Shown: positions 1-11,300, numbered from the stretch's first letter. The stretch is DNA of 64,000 nt from Nemertoderma westbladi (GCA_032718475.1 JAUCBJ010008795.1:124001-188000); one strand, 5' to 3'. The notes: generated by a model not told the origin, from the letters alone. A program made the numbers and translations.

Positions 1-984
1 GCTGTACACGTGTAGCTTTTCCCTTGTTCTCTGATGTTTCTTTGTTCGGTCAACCAATCAGAGCGATTCTCCTGCTTTTTGTACAGAAACCTCCGAGAAA
101 TCGCGCAATGCATTATGGGTCAATGTTTACATTTTGTCCTGAGCCCAGAAGACCGGCTTTTGGAATCTCTGTGTTTTCAGTCTTTAGCCCAACATTAGTA
201 GGCTTAATTATAGAACGTATATCTGTTATCGAACCATAACATACAAACTTAACCAATTCTCACATATCATATCAATTTATACCTTAACATTTGTACTGCT
301 ATTTACTGTCGGTTATTCATTATATCTGTTGATGGAATATTATTATATTTGGAATACCGATAAATAATTACAAACCCTCGATCTTCTTGATATACTGAAG
401 GTTAGAGAGACCGGTTACATATAACGATTGCGACTTACATTAAAGTGGTTTTGAAGTGAATCTAATGCTATTTCATAGGCACTACATGTATTGGTTGTTG
501 TTCTCTTTATATGTGACTAAAATTAGTGAAGGTCGGCAGATCAGTGTGCAGCATTGTGCAGTATTGTGTATGATTGTGACTGATAACAAAGCATCTCCTA
601 AAGAATGCGCCATATACATGAATCTATAGCCATCCCGTTGTGTCTAGTTTAAGTCATAACTCTGTTTACATATTTAGAGCGCCACGTCCTAAAGGAACTG
701 TTAATATTTCCCGAAAGTGAATAATATTTGTCAGAGATTATATATTACGATCAGTCGAATAATACAGTAGGCCTACACCGCAATACGGTTAGGCTTCCGA
801 ATCCAGTCTCCCGGGTATATCCAGCGGGTGAATGATCGCGCATAGACTGGCTTCGGCTAATGTAGTGTATCAAATACTTGTCATAGGCTAAAGACGATCT
901 ATTATCTAGAAGACATCCCAATTTGGCAGGTTAAACTGCTAAAGGTCTAAAAGCGCGAACAAAAACAAATAAATACATTACAGT
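1..984. other. No gene recognised, AT-rich
   Basis: I see no coding region with a recognisable product here. The first 200 bases contain a CCAAT-type motif and a short open frame without family features. A GTAGGCCTAC-type palindrome occurs near 770; similar TAGGCCTA words recur across the window, at about 10340, at 41105 and in every unit of the 48-bp array. Confidence 0.5.
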
Positions 985-1142
985 ACGTGCCAATTTGAGC
1001 AAGCGAACATACATTAACTTGCCAATTTGGGCAAGCTAATATATTTAACTTGCCAGTTTTTGCAAGCTAATAGATAACTTGCCCATTTGGGCAAGCTAAT
1101 AGATAACTTGCCCATTTGGGCAAGCTAATATATTTAACTTGT
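985..1142. repeat. Short tandem repeat of hairpin units
   Basis: About five imperfect copies of a unit of roughly 29-35 bp are seen. Each contains TTGCCCATTTGGGCAA or a decayed version of it, which is a 6-bp inverted repeat around a 4-base loop. The units are joined by AGCTAATAGATAAC or AGCTAATATATTTAAC. Confidence 0.75.
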
Positions 1143-1734
1143 CAGTCATGCATTGCAGTCATGTAGTCTTGCATAGTCGACCTATGATGAAGCCGACCAG
1201 CCGACCACTTGCGACTTACCCTCAGTTCACTCACTGGGTCGAATAGTCGCCTGTATACATGACCCAAGAGTGGTTGGAACTTGGCCTAACCTAAATACTT
1301 AAAATTTGAAGTAGTTCCTCGCCCAGAGCACCGTCGTATGCATAATACAATTTAATTTTTAATAATAATAAATAATAAAATTAAATTTATAAATACTTCA
1401 TATGTAAACTAGCCGACTTATAGCGATCTTCCATAAGTCACCTGTGGTCGTCTGTTCGGCTTTCATATATAATAGGTAACACATACACAATAATTCAAAT
1501 AGATATTAAATATATAATTAATATAGTAAATAGTAATAACTTGCCAACAAAAGCCCCCCCCCCCCCCCCCCCTATCTGTGCGATTTCGTAGTGCGAAATT
1601 AATTCCATACAAATAAATTAAATAATACTACTAATTAAATAATACTGCACATTAATACTGCGTAATTGACATAGAGGAAGATCAGTACAATTTTAATAAT
1701 TGAATTCAACCCCGTTCTAACATCTAGGAATTTA
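1143..1734. other. Intergenic, AT-rich with poly-C run
   Basis: No coding signal is seen. A run of about 19 C residues lies at 1554-1572. Confidence 0.5.
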
Positions 1735-1812
1735 TATCTTTTGCCGAAATGCAACTTTTTGCCAAAACGCGTCTTTTTTGCCGAAACGCAACTTTTTTGC
1801 CGAATCGCGATG
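1735..1812. repeat. Degenerate short tandem repeat
   Basis: Four imperfect copies of a unit of about 19-21 bp close to TTTTTTGCCGAAACGCAAC. Confidence 0.6.
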
Positions 1813-1995
1813 AACCGTAGTGATTATGTGAGTATGTGACAAGGCAGAGGCGCCGAAAAGTAGTTAGAGTGAGTAGCCTAGAGTTTTTATATTAATCGAG
1901 AACGTGAAAAAACAAGATACACAGACTTTACTAATCAATATATTAATTGTGCCTTAATTTAAAGGATTTGTAACTTCCGAGCAAACCGCAAATCT

Positions 1996-2440
1996 TTAAT
2001 CATTATCAAAGTTTTTGAGTAAGTGCCTTTTGAAACAGGCTGAAAACTTATGTATGGTTGGCTGATTCTTTATTGAAAAATCAATACAGTTCCATATATG
2101 AGGCCCCGTGTATTGAATCGACATCTGGCCGCGGGATGTCTGGAAACGTGGGATGAAAAAATTCAAGTTTGATCCGCTCCTAGTTGAATACGTGTGCGAA
2201 ATGTTTGACCTTTTAAATAGGTTTTTAAGCCCTTCTGGCAAATTTCCATGATATGCATCGTACATAAATTTACCGACTTGTAGTTTATATAACGCCTGTA
2301 TTGGTAAGATGTCTAGCTTACGGTATAAAGGCAGCGAATGATCATCCTATTTACTGAACGTAATTGCACGCGCTATTTTATTTATTTTGATACGGATTTT
2401 ATTAATGTAAGTATCATAAGGTCCCCGAAGGGGTCTTAAT
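1996..2440 (-). pseudogene. LINE reverse transcriptase, C-terminal fragment (CR1/L2-like)
   Basis: This is a relic of the last part of a non-LTR retrotransposon ORF2, after the RT catalytic core. An open stretch of about 110 codons on the minus strand reads through the blocks LYRKLDILPIQALYKLQ, KFMYDAYHGNLP, HTYSTRSGSNL and GPHIWNCI, then ends FKRHLLKNFDND. This order (N-terminal helices, TR motif, GP-IWN motif, FK-K-LL tail) is the usual C-terminus of CR1/L2-type LINE proteins. Upstream, after one in-frame stop near 2340, the same frame continues as RIKINKIARAIT, also typical of this region. No endonuclease or RT core is nearby, so the copy is strongly 5'-truncated. It is not the same copy as the LINE at 31978-35406, whose C-terminus differs in sequence. 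Confidence 0.8.
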
Positions 2441-3709
2441 AGCTCTAGAACTAGTGAAAACTCAACTGGGTTAGTCTTTATCTTCACATGTAATGCTTAA
2501 TAACAGTATAAAAGTAAGTAACAGATAACCAGTTAAAACCCAAAGTCCAGCTTGTACGAAGCAATGGCACCACACAAACTGAATAGCTAAGAATTCCTCA
2601 TACGAAAGCCTTCATACCATAATAACTATGCACTCACTATATCATAATAATATTAAGGAACTAAAGTATATCACACTAGAAACGCAACGCATGCGTTGCG
2701 GTAAGGAGCCATTTTCACTGAGTTATGAAGACCCTAAAATTGGTACGGTTTTTATCGGTTTTTATGGTAGCTTATATGCTACATCAACTAGAGCATGTGC
2801 GGTTGAATGGTTGGTTCGAAAACCATACTGGTTCTTTGTAATAATTTTAAATTTGTGGAAATCTATCTAAAGTCTAACTGTTCATTAAATTTGACCCGCG
2901 CCATCGTTCGCCACCGCCACACCAAAAGTATTTTGTTGATTACACCTAATAATATATAATAACTCACTTCCAAGTTAAAATGGCCAATAAAATTGCGGTA
3001 AAGCGACAATGATGTAGTGATACCTAATAATCGAGACCATTTTCTCGTCCATGTGAAAGTTTTCAGTTTTTCAGGGAGGGGGTTGTGGTGAGGGGGGGGG
3101 GGGGGTGGGGAGGGGGGGGGGGGGCTATGGAAACAATCACATTTCATCTCTCCCCAGGGGAAAATCGTTGCAAATACCAGCTGATTTCTTTAAAAAATTC
3201 TGTAACCTGCTCCTTTCCCTTAATTGTTAATTTAACATTGAGATTAGGACGTGATTTAATTCTACGGTCTAGTTTTTACCCCCATCCCCCTGTCTCTTTA
3301 TTTAATGTAGAATACAATATATGGGTGGATATTATGTTATGGTGGGAATATAGTTGACTTTAACAGTTTGCACCATGATGGTAAAGTAACAATGAGTGGA
3401 ATACTTTGCATTGAATTTCTAGCAGATATCATCTACTTTTATCACATTACAGAATCAGTCGATGACAAATATTTTCTTGATTTTGCATCTGTTTAGAAGG
3501 CAGCCTCGTGCCTGTGTACCCACCGCCAACGAAATATCACAACCAACTGGCCTTCTCACAATAATCATTTTATTTAAAAAACACTTTACAATGTTCAATG
3601 TATTACTATTTGAAAAACAAACTATTAATTACTGTAGACAACCATGGTTTGCTTATATTAATTGGTTGTGAAATGTTAATAACTCGGATTGGCGAATTTT
3701 AAATACAAT
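2441..3709. other. Intergenic sequence upstream of the GPCR, with poly-G tract
   Basis: I see no convincing gene. A G-rich tract (about 3090-3124, G runs broken by single T or A bases) makes spurious Pro or Gly frames on both strands. The 300 bases before the GPCR start have no obvious TATA box close to the ATG. Confidence 0.5.
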
Positions 3710-4801
3710 ATGGTGGAAGGAAACCTCACAGATGTATCATATCCTTCCATTTTAACGAATAACCAGTCGATATTTATAAAGATTATGTTTCCATTAGTGG
3801 GTGCATTGATAATTATTAATAACCTAACAATGTTGTTAGTTACAGCCGCTAATAAACGAATGCAAACAATTACCAATTTCTTCATGATGAACTTATGTTT
3901 TTCCGATTTAGCCGTGGGATTATTCCACGTTATCCCGGTTACGTTGTGGTTTACTGATCCCTACCAGGAGTGGCATTACGGTCTGTTTTTTTGTAGATTC
4001 ACACAATATATTTGCCGAATGAGTTTCGAAGCGTCTATTTTATTTATGTTGTGTATCTCTATCGAACGATACATCGTTATAGTGAAACCATTTTTACTCA
4101 AAAAAATAAATTCTCGACGACTAGTAATCTGTGGCGTCACTCTCTCGGTCTGGCTAATTTCGTTGTCACGAAATCTCACATACATCGCCTTCTCGACAGT
4201 TGAGGTTGACGATTCTGCCGCAGTTATTAAGAGGTTTGGTAGAAGTGTAACGAGGTGCACAGTGCCAACAACCCAACTAATTGTTCTTGTCATCATCGAA
4301 AGTGTTTATGGTTTTATGATTCCGGCTATCATTATGGCTGTACTCTATATAAAGGCCGCTGTAACTTTGCAGCAATCGATCAATAAGTTACTGGCGACGA
4401 ATGAAGAATCTCAACAAGGGAACCTGTTTTATCTAAATTCCAACCATATGCATATTAGGGATCGAAAGCGCGTGATTCTTAAACTTATTGTGATTTTGAT
4501 CTGTTTCATTTTGTTTTGGTTCACAACTCACATCTACAATTATATCGCCATATTCTGCCCTATTCAAGACGCCGGTATGAAGGATTGGTTTTTTCTTAGC
4601 TCTAGATTCCTGGCATATTTATCCAGCTCTACTAATCCCATAGTATACTTTTGTTTATCTCCTGTATTTCGCGACGGGCTAATAAAGATACCGATGTGGC
4701 GTTGTTGGTTGAAACGGAACAACCGCAGAATACGACGAAGTACAGGACATAGTAGTATAGGAAGAAGTGAACCCATACTTACAGTAACGACGACATTGTA
4801 A
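3710..4801 (+). CDS. Class A (rhodopsin-family) GPCR, likely peptide receptor, single exon
   Basis: The product is a seven-transmembrane G-protein-coupled receptor of 363 residues. The first ATG in frame is at 3710, preceded only by a non-ATG extension. Visible class A marks are two N-terminal glycosylation sites (NLT, NQS), N1.50 in TM1 (INNLTML), the TM2 motif NLCFSDLAVG with D2.50, a TM3 cysteine (FFCRF), ERY in place of DRY at the end of TM3, an ECL2 cysteine (TRCTVP), and NPIVY in TM7. The TM1-TM3 layout (RMQTITNFFMMNL) resembles invertebrate neuropeptide receptors; the ligand cannot be named. TM6 reads LFWFTTH, so both the C of CWxP and Pro6.50 are missing, which is unusual and may alter activation. 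The reading frame has no intron. A paralogue 4.1 kb downstream is broken. The neighbouring LINE separates the two. Confidence 0.88.
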   Translation: MVEGNLTDVSYPSILTNNQSIFIKIMFPLVGALIIINNLTMLLVTAANKRMQTITNFFMMNLCFSDLAVGLFHVIPVTLWFTDPYQEWHYGLFFCRFTQYICRMSFEASILFMLCISIERYIVIVKPFLLKKINSRRLVICGVTLSVWLISLSRNLTYIAFSTVEVDDSAAVIKRFGRSVTRCTVPTTQLIVLVIIESVYGFMIPAIIMAVLYIKAAVTLQQSINKLLATNEESQQGNLFYLNSNHMHIRDRKRVILKLIVILICFILFWFTTHIYNYIAIFCPIQDAGMKDWFFLSSRFLAYLSSSTNPIVYFCLSPVFRDGLIKIPMWRCWLKRNNRRIRRSTGHSSIGRSEPILTVTTTL

Positions 4802-4927
4802 GGAAGGAGGGAACAGAACATTCCGTGTAGTATTCGTATTAATTATATGTTTGATGTATATTTAATGGGAAATACAATTTTTTTTTAATTTTTTTCTTAG
4901 ATTTTTTTTTATAGACCTTCATTAAAT

Positions 4928-5171
4928 AATCAGATATTGGCGCACATAAACCGAAACTGAAACAATTTGGTCGCATATGAAATAATGATTTGTTTATTAT
5001 TTTGGTTACAAAACACCGACACTTTAACCTTCTCCTTTCCCTTAATGTTTTAAATCAAGTTAATTTTTTAACCCTTTCCACGTACTACAGTACTAACAAT
5101 ATAAGTAATATCTTGTTTGCGCTATCAGTAAGCCGAACTATATAAGTTTAACGATAATTGTATTCATCAGC
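4928..5171 (+). repeat. Left copy of ~240-bp direct repeat flanking the LINE
   Basis: This 244-bp stretch recurs at 8444-8679 with about 95% identity by eye. Differences include a few substitutions and small indels, such as a 5-base length change in the CGTACTAC region. The left copy ends exactly where the LINE starts and the right copy begins exactly where the LINE ends. This is the geometry of a very long target-site duplication. Confidence 0.85.
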
Positions 5172-8100
5172 ATGGGTGATGGGCCTCATATCTGACTCCA
5201 CTGCGACACCCACCCTGTGGAATGGCAAACCAGGGTGTGGTATTTGCCCCGAGAGCTGACTCGGCAAAAAAGCACCACCCAACCCCCACTATGGATTACA
5301 TTAGTAATGCGGAGGTCTGGCCACTAGAAGCCAATGGAATTACCGGACACAATTGGCCTCACAGGCGTCAGTTATCTCCAGACCGGCTGCCTGTCTCACC
5401 CCCTCCTGGAGAGAGAGTGGCAACAATTCTGTGAGTCCCTTTCCTGATGACCTTTCTGGCCCAAACCCTGGGTCACCAGGGAGGCCAGATTGCGAAGGGG
5501 AGAGGGATTCTGGAGTTGGAGGCTACTCTCATGTTCCACCCCGACCAACCAAGCCATTGGTGAATCTGAGGCAAGTCAATAGACTAGCCTCAGTTAACAC
5601 CCTAACACTCGGGTCCCCAATGCGACAAGGTGAGCTGACTGCCTTGGCAGATAAGCTTTCTCTTAACGCAGTGGGTATTCAAGAGCACCGAATGCAGACT
5701 GGACAGACTGATGAGGTTCTGATTTAGGACAAGGGGGGCAGTTGGCGACTCGCCCTCGCGTCAGCAGATGATAGTGGCAATGGTGGAATTGGTCTATTGA
5801 TGAATCCAACTGCACATGCAGCATTGGACAAAATAGACCAAATGTCTAACCGCATCATCCGTTGCCACTTCTCATGTTCTGGAAGACTGGCTAAGAAGTT
5901 TCCTAAGGTGGTTCTGATTGTGTGCTACTCTGCTACTAGTGTTGCCCCTGCGGAGGTGGAAAATTTCTACCACAATCAACAAGCAGCTACTGGTGGAGTG
6001 GATCAGCATGCATTCTTAACATTCCTGGGAGACTTTAATGCAAGTCTGCATCAATCACCTACATCGCCCTGGGTCTATAGCGATAGTGTTACCCGAAATT
6101 CCGTCCATCTTCAGGATTTTATCTCTGGAAATAGATTGTTTTCGGCTGGAACCCAGTTCAAGAAGCGAACTGGAAAGCTACGGACTCATAGTGGAACCAG
6201 TGGTCACAAGTCCCAGATAGACCATATTATGTTTCGTAGGAAATACAGGAGCTATATATAAGACTGTAATGCATTTACACTTCGACCCTTCTCCAATGAT
6301 CACCGCCTTATTGTGGTCAGGGTAAGACTTAGTCTGCATGCTAGCAGAACAACGAAATCTGCCTTGCCGCGGCATGACTGGTCCTCTCTGTTGCAACAGC
6401 CAAGTGTGAGATGCAGCTTCACACTACAGCTGAGCAACAGGTATGAGGTTCTTGCCTCTGAGGCGACAGATCACTGCGAGGGCTATACTGCCTTCACAGA
6501 AGCAGTCAAGTTAGCAGCTGCAGAAACAGTTCCTGTATACCCTCGAAACAGGAAAAGGGTCCCCTGGACTGACCACAAAATTCAGAAGTGTCGAAATCAC
6601 CTCTATAAGGCGCAGAAAGAGTCCCGACTCAAACAGACTACAGCGGCCAAGAATGCAGTTAAGGCTGCATCTAGGTCCCTGAACAGGCAGTACTCTGTCA
6701 ATCTACAGGAGCTAATAAACCAACAGGTTTATGCCATCAATGATTCTGACGACAGCAGGCAATCATCCCAGGCATGGAGATCGATCAACTTGCTTGCTGG
6801 TCGAAAAAGCCAACCAACCACCAAGGTTAAGGCTGAATCACCAGCCGATAGCCTCAATGGTTGGAAGGCCCATTTTGAAAAGCTCATCAATAATGACAGG
6901 GTATTGCCTGATAACCTTATAGAAGTAAAAGTGTCTGAGTCTGTACTCCCAGATATTCCCATTGGCGATATCTCCTTAGAAGAAGTGAAGGCTGCTGCAA
7001 AGAGCATTAAGACCAATCGTGCCAGTGGAGTAGATGGTGTTCCCCCTGAGGTCTTTAAAATACCTGAGTGTTTAAAGCTCATCTATCCCATCATAGTAGA
7101 CATGTACAGAACAACACGATTCCCACAAGAAATGAAAACAAATAAGTTGGTGCCAGTTCCCAAGAAGGGCAACCTAACACTCTATGGTTCTTTTCGGGGA
7201 ATTTCATTGATCTCGATTGCTGCAAAGTTATACAATAGAATTCTATTATCCGTGGAAATCAGAATGGGTTCCGTAAAGGTCGTGGGACCATGGAGCCCAT
7301 CGCTCACGTATGTTCAGCATACTTTCATTATATGGGATTCCAGATGAAATTATTGCAGCAATCAGATCAGTATACGATGGGTCGACAACATTTGTGTCTA
7401 CTGTTGATGGTGACACAGAACCATTTGAAGTATTATGGGGAGTCCTCCAAGGAGACACACTTGCGCCATTCTTGTTCATAATTGTGGTTGACAATGTTCT
7501 ACGCATGTCCTTAGATTATCATAATGATGATGGGGTGATGGTAACTCCACCTACTGGCTCGAGAAGTCGAGGAAATACTGCCAAGTACCTAACTGCTCTA
7601 GACTTTGCTAATGACTTAGGAGTACTCTCAGAATCACTAGAGGGAGCCCAACGGCTCCTCAGCTCATTAGAACAGGCTGCTTCTAGTGTTGGTCTATTTA
7701 TTAACTCCAAGAAGACCAAAATTTTGACAGTTAACATTGAAAGTCCTCAGCAAGTCTCTGACCGAATGATCATAAGTTCAAAGGATGGTATGCTTGAGCA
7801 TGTGGACGACTTCTGTTACCTGGGATCGTGCATCCGGAAGTCTGGTGATGACCTTCGAATACGTAAGTGAAAAGCATGGGCAGCCTTGAATAGGCTTTCC
7901 AGGATTAATAGTCCTAAGTCCCTAGTAGTAATTAAAGTCACAGATAATTAATCGGAAACTTAAGGTCCGATTATATAGAGCAGCAGTAGTTCCAGTACTC
8001 CTCTATGTGAGTCCATGTTGGGCTCTAACTGCTGAGGAGACCAAATCTCTGGATGGTACATTCACAGAATGCTACGCTGGGTTCATTGTGTCAAGCACAA

Positions 8101-8443
8101 TGCACACATCTCCAACCAGACTCTATATAACATTGGAGGTGTCTCAATGGTTCCCCCAAGCTTGACACTAGAACGAAGTCGCCTCCGCTTTGCAGGACAT
8201 TGCTTTCGCCATGAGGACCAGCCAGTGCATAATATTGTGCTTTGGCAGCCTCATGGAGTGAATAAGCATGGTGGACAGCCCATGACTTTCTTGAGACGCA
8301 TCTTAAAGGACACTGGCCTTGAAGATGCGGATGATCTAGCAAATCTCATGGGTGATAGGGAGTTGTTGCGGCGCAATTTTGTCGACAACCTGGCACAGCA
8401 TTCTTAAAAATGCAGCTGCAATGCAGCATGCCGATCATAGTAG
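5172..8443 (+). mobile_element. RTE-like non-LTR retrotransposon, full-length but decayed
   Basis: This is a copy about 3.27 kb long with a single-ORF layout, APE endonuclease then reverse transcriptase, which matches RTE-clade size. Endonuclease blocks at 5600-6240 include GIQEHRMQTG, LGDFNASLH and KSQIDHIMFRR. RT blocks at 6960-7870 include RASGVDGVPPEVFK, GISLISIAAKLYNRIL, GVLQGDTLAPFLF and DFANDLG. The frame has stops at 5725 and 6259. Compared with the copy at 37926-39301 it lacks about 33 bp after ILL and about 125 bp that encode RT motif A (FVDFFKAFDS), and FADD has become FAND. It cannot move by itself. The 3' end carries TGCAGCTGCAATGCAGCATG followed by a short TAG-type tail, shared with the other family copies. 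Confidence 0.85.
5573..8407 (+). pseudogene. RTE-like endonuclease/reverse transcriptase ORF, broken
   Basis: This is the coding part of the RTE-like element. Endonuclease and early RT share one frame from about 5573 to 7260, interrupted by TAG at 5725-5727 and TAA at 6259-6261. After two internal deletions near 7250 and 7308 the frame changes and continues 7310-7870. It is broken again near 7860-8060, where extra bases and stops occur, and resumes at 8069-8407. The C-terminal part has the block HISNQTLYNIGG and the end block LRRILKDTGLEDADDLANLMGDRELL, both conserved in the copies at 26.7 and 39.1 kb. Loss of motif A and the FADD-to-FAND change argue against any RT activity. Confidence 0.85.
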
Positions 8444-8679
8444 AATCAGATATTGTCACACATAAACCGAAAGTGAAAAAATTTGGGCGCATATGAAATA
8501 ATGATTTGTTTATTATTTTGGTTACAAAACACCGACACTTTAACCTTCTCCTTTCCTTAATGTTTTAAATCAAGTTAATTTTTTAACCCTTTCCACGTAC
8601 TACTAACAATATAAGTAATATCTTGTTTGCGCTATCAGTAAGCCGAATTATAAGTTTAACGATAATTGTATTCATCAGC
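8444..8679 (+). repeat. Right copy of ~240-bp direct repeat flanking the LINE
   Basis: Matches 4928-5171, starting at AATCAGATATTG directly after the TAG-type tail of the LINE and ending at TTCATCAGC. Together with the left copy it brackets the insertion. Confidence 0.85.
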
Positions 8680-8899
8680 TTGTCCGATTTTTAACAAGAC
8701 ATATATGTTTTAGTTTGACTGCAGTTAATTTTAATGCATGCAATATATATTAATTTTATTTTATTGAAGAAAAAAATATATATGTGATATTGCTTCCTTT
8801 ACGATAATACTAATTATGCCGTTAATGATTTCTGTAATAATATTAAGAGGCCAGACAATCTGATTATGCATTACACCGCTCCTAATTAAAAATCCAAAG

Positions 8900-10182
8900 A
8901 TGAAGGAATCTGCGAACGGAACTATTTACAGTATGACTATGACGAGGAAGAATTTAACGAACGAAATCGTCTCGAATACGACACAAGGTTTCGAAGAACC
9001 TCCACATGCAATGCAGAACCAAATGATGTTTATAAAATGTTGCTTACCCACTGGTTTGTGCGTTGATAGTTGTCGGTAACACATTGATGTTGTTTGTTTT
9101 AGCAACAAATAAGAAAATGCAAACTATAGTCAACTTTTTCATGGCCAATTTGTGTGTTTCGGATCTGCTAGTCGGTATTCTGACTGTTATCCCCCAAATA
9201 ATCACCTTAAAAGATCGATATCTGGAGTGGCATCTGGGAGAATCCCTATGTATCATATTTCAGTATACGTTGCGAATAAGTTGCACTGCATCAATCTCCT
9301 TCATGGTTTGTATTTGCATTGAGAGATATATTGTTATTGTAAAACCATTTTTAGCAAAACGGATTATTTTACGGTCTCGCGTTGTAGCAGTAGCCTTTAT
9401 AATTTGGCTGTTTTCATTGCTGGTTAATTGTATCCAAGTTGTTTCGTTCTCAGTAACATTTCGCGATTTACATCGTGGCCTCAGCATTGACTACTACGAC
9501 ATAACTATTAGTTACTGTGTAAATACTGATGACCCAAAAACTGCTGCGGACTATTTCAAACGAATTAATAAACACTGGAGTTAGTGCGTGCTACCAGAAT
9601 CGAAACGGATACCACTCGTTATAATTGAAAGTGTATGTGGCTTTATCATACCAACACTTGTAATGTCGATTCTGTATGTCAAAATATGCCACACTCTTTA
9701 TAGGTCGATCAAGAAAATGAAGAAGCGAACTGACGCCACGGCTCAACTCCAAGACAGAAAACGAGTGATTGTTATGATTGTGGTGGTGGTTCTTTTAAGT
9801 TTCGTCGTGTGCTGGCTCCCTTCTCACAGCGTCAACCTCATTTGGGAGTTCCATGGCTATTCCTTGGGGAATTACAAATACAGCTACAGTTGGTGCACGG
9901 TTTGTGATGTATTTATCAAGTGGCATAAATCCGGTTATATATTTTTGCTTTTTGTCCGATTTTCGAAATGGAATAAAAGATTTGTTGAAGTGTCGATGGA
10001 TGCGATTGTATTCGTCGCAAATAGATCAATCTCTAAACCGGGGTAAAACGTGCGAAGTAACTGGTTCTACGTTCGCTACTGGTTCTACGTTCGCTACTGG
10101 TTCTACGTTCGCTACTGGTTCTACGTTCGCTACCGGTTCTACGTTCGCTACTGGTTCTACGTTCGCTTTCACAAGATTTTGA
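8900..10182 (+). pseudogene. Class A GPCR pseudogene, paralogue of the gene at 3710
   Basis: A second seven-transmembrane receptor, clearly related to the upstream gene (shared FIK start of TM1, KMQTIVNFFMANLCVSD, ERYIVIVKPF and VIIESVCGF). An ATG at 8900 opens an N-terminus that shifts frame near 9055-9062. The main frame then runs 9063-9584 to an in-frame TAG (9582-9584) in the second extracellular loop, and resumes in the same frame until a second frameshift near 9850-9900. TM7 with NPVIY follows in another frame to the stop at 10180. Unlike the upstream gene it keeps CWLPSH in TM6 and GN in TM1. The last 35 or so codons are six copies of an 18-bp repeat reading TGSTFA. With two frameshifts and a stop it is most likely dead; two very short introns are a less likely alternative. 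Confidence 0.8.
10061..10166 (+). repeat. 18-bp minisatellite in the GPCR pseudogene tail
   Basis: Six nearly perfect copies of ACTGGTTCTACGTTCGCT. The unit is a multiple of three and adds the hexapeptide TGSTFA to the frame. Confidence 0.92.
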
Positions 10183-10600
10183 ACACAAATCGCCAAGTCC
10201 CAGTAGAAAGAATAAAGATTAATTACTTCATTATTTGATTAAGACGAAGGTTTAGCTAAAGCTTAGCTACAGTTTATTGTTAATTTTGTTGTTTATTGTT
10301 AATTTACATATTACGGCAGATTTGCTTGAATAAAGATAAAGTAGGCCTATATATTATATGATTTAGTTTCATTATGGTCTCCAAATTATATATATTATTT
10401 ATTGTTGCTCACTATATTACTGATCCTGTAATCTCATTTGTTTATCTTAAACCAACAGTAGCAACTAGTAATTGCAGGAGTGAGGGGCTTTTTTAATTTT
10501 ATCATTTGTGATGTGTCATTTTAGTAAATTCGGCTTTGACATCCAGGTGGGATGGAACTTGTGACCATCATGGTTGGAAGTGTGACATTTTTTACCAAAC
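10183..10600. other. Intergenic, no feature recognised
   Basis: AT-rich sequence after the receptor. An AATAAAG at 10210 and another AATAAAG at 10329 could be polyadenylation signals of the former gene; nothing else is supported. Confidence 0.4.
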
Positions 10601-10610
10601 ATGGGACCCA

Positions 10611-10679
10611 CCTTGCAAAGTGGTTTAATAGCAATGATTTCACATCGGTCCAGGGGACGTGGGTTCGATCCCTGCAAGG
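10611..10679 (+). repeat. tRNA-like sequence, probable SINE head or tRNA relic
   Basis: It has a good B-box (GGGTTCGATCC) and an A-box-like stretch (AAGTGGTTTAATAGC). The ends CCTTGCA and TGCAAGG can pair over 7 bp, but the T-stem does not fit that acceptor, so a working tRNA is unlikely. A tRNA-derived SINE or decayed tRNA is the best reading. Confidence 0.4.
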
Positions 10680-10757
10680 GGACTAGGGTAGTTTTCGTTT
10701 TGGCACGAATGCTTCAACGTTTAAAATTTCACACGACAGATTCATTAATGGGATGTA

Positions 10758-10886
10758 GGACGACTCGGTCAGGACAATTCGGTCCCGGACAATTCGGTAC
10801 CAAAACACTCAATAAATGGGACCGAATTGTCTGAGACCGAATTGCTCTAGGACCGAATTGTCCGGGACCGAATTGTCCGGTTCCTG
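10758..10886. repeat. Foldback cluster of a 14-bp motif
   Basis: Two to three copies of GGACAATTCGGTCC-like sequence at 10762-10799 are followed by four reverse-complement copies (ACCGAATTGTCC type) at 10818-10880, giving a long imperfect hairpin around a short AT-rich loop. Confidence 0.8.
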
Positions 10887-11204
10887 ATAACAACTTTTGA
10901 GTGCTTTTTTGATATTGGTGAATGTTGAATGAGAATGGTGAATGAGAACATTAGTAGATATGTTTTTTGTAGCTAGTGTATTTTTACAAGCTTGAATTTA
11001 TTGAAATTTAAAAAATACGGTATTTTTTGATTTTTGTTATTGGTAAGACAAATTATCATCTGTAAGCATAACAAGAGTAGGCATGTACGTCACCAGCTTG
11101 GAAACGACATCATTTACAGAGCATTACACTCTGGAGACATCCCTTCTACTCGAGAAATTTATATATTTATTCATTGATTGAAGGGACTAGATGAATTACT
11201 GGGA

Positions 11205-11300
11205 GCAAAACTTGGGATAGGAGTAGCGCCCACCCCTACCTTCGGGCAGCAGATAGGAGTAGCGCCCACCCCTAGGTAGCAGAGAGGAATAGCGCCAACC
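11205..11300. repeat. Short outlier of the 36-bp minisatellite
   Basis: Two to three copies of the GGAGTAGCGCCCACCCC...TAGCAGATA unit that forms the large array at 14973-16035. They end in a TA microsatellite at 11302-11320. Confidence 0.85.

Noticed and set aside
3085-3357. Plus and minus frames across the poly-G tract
   Set aside because: Gly- or Pro-rich translation of a homopolymer run; no conserved features.
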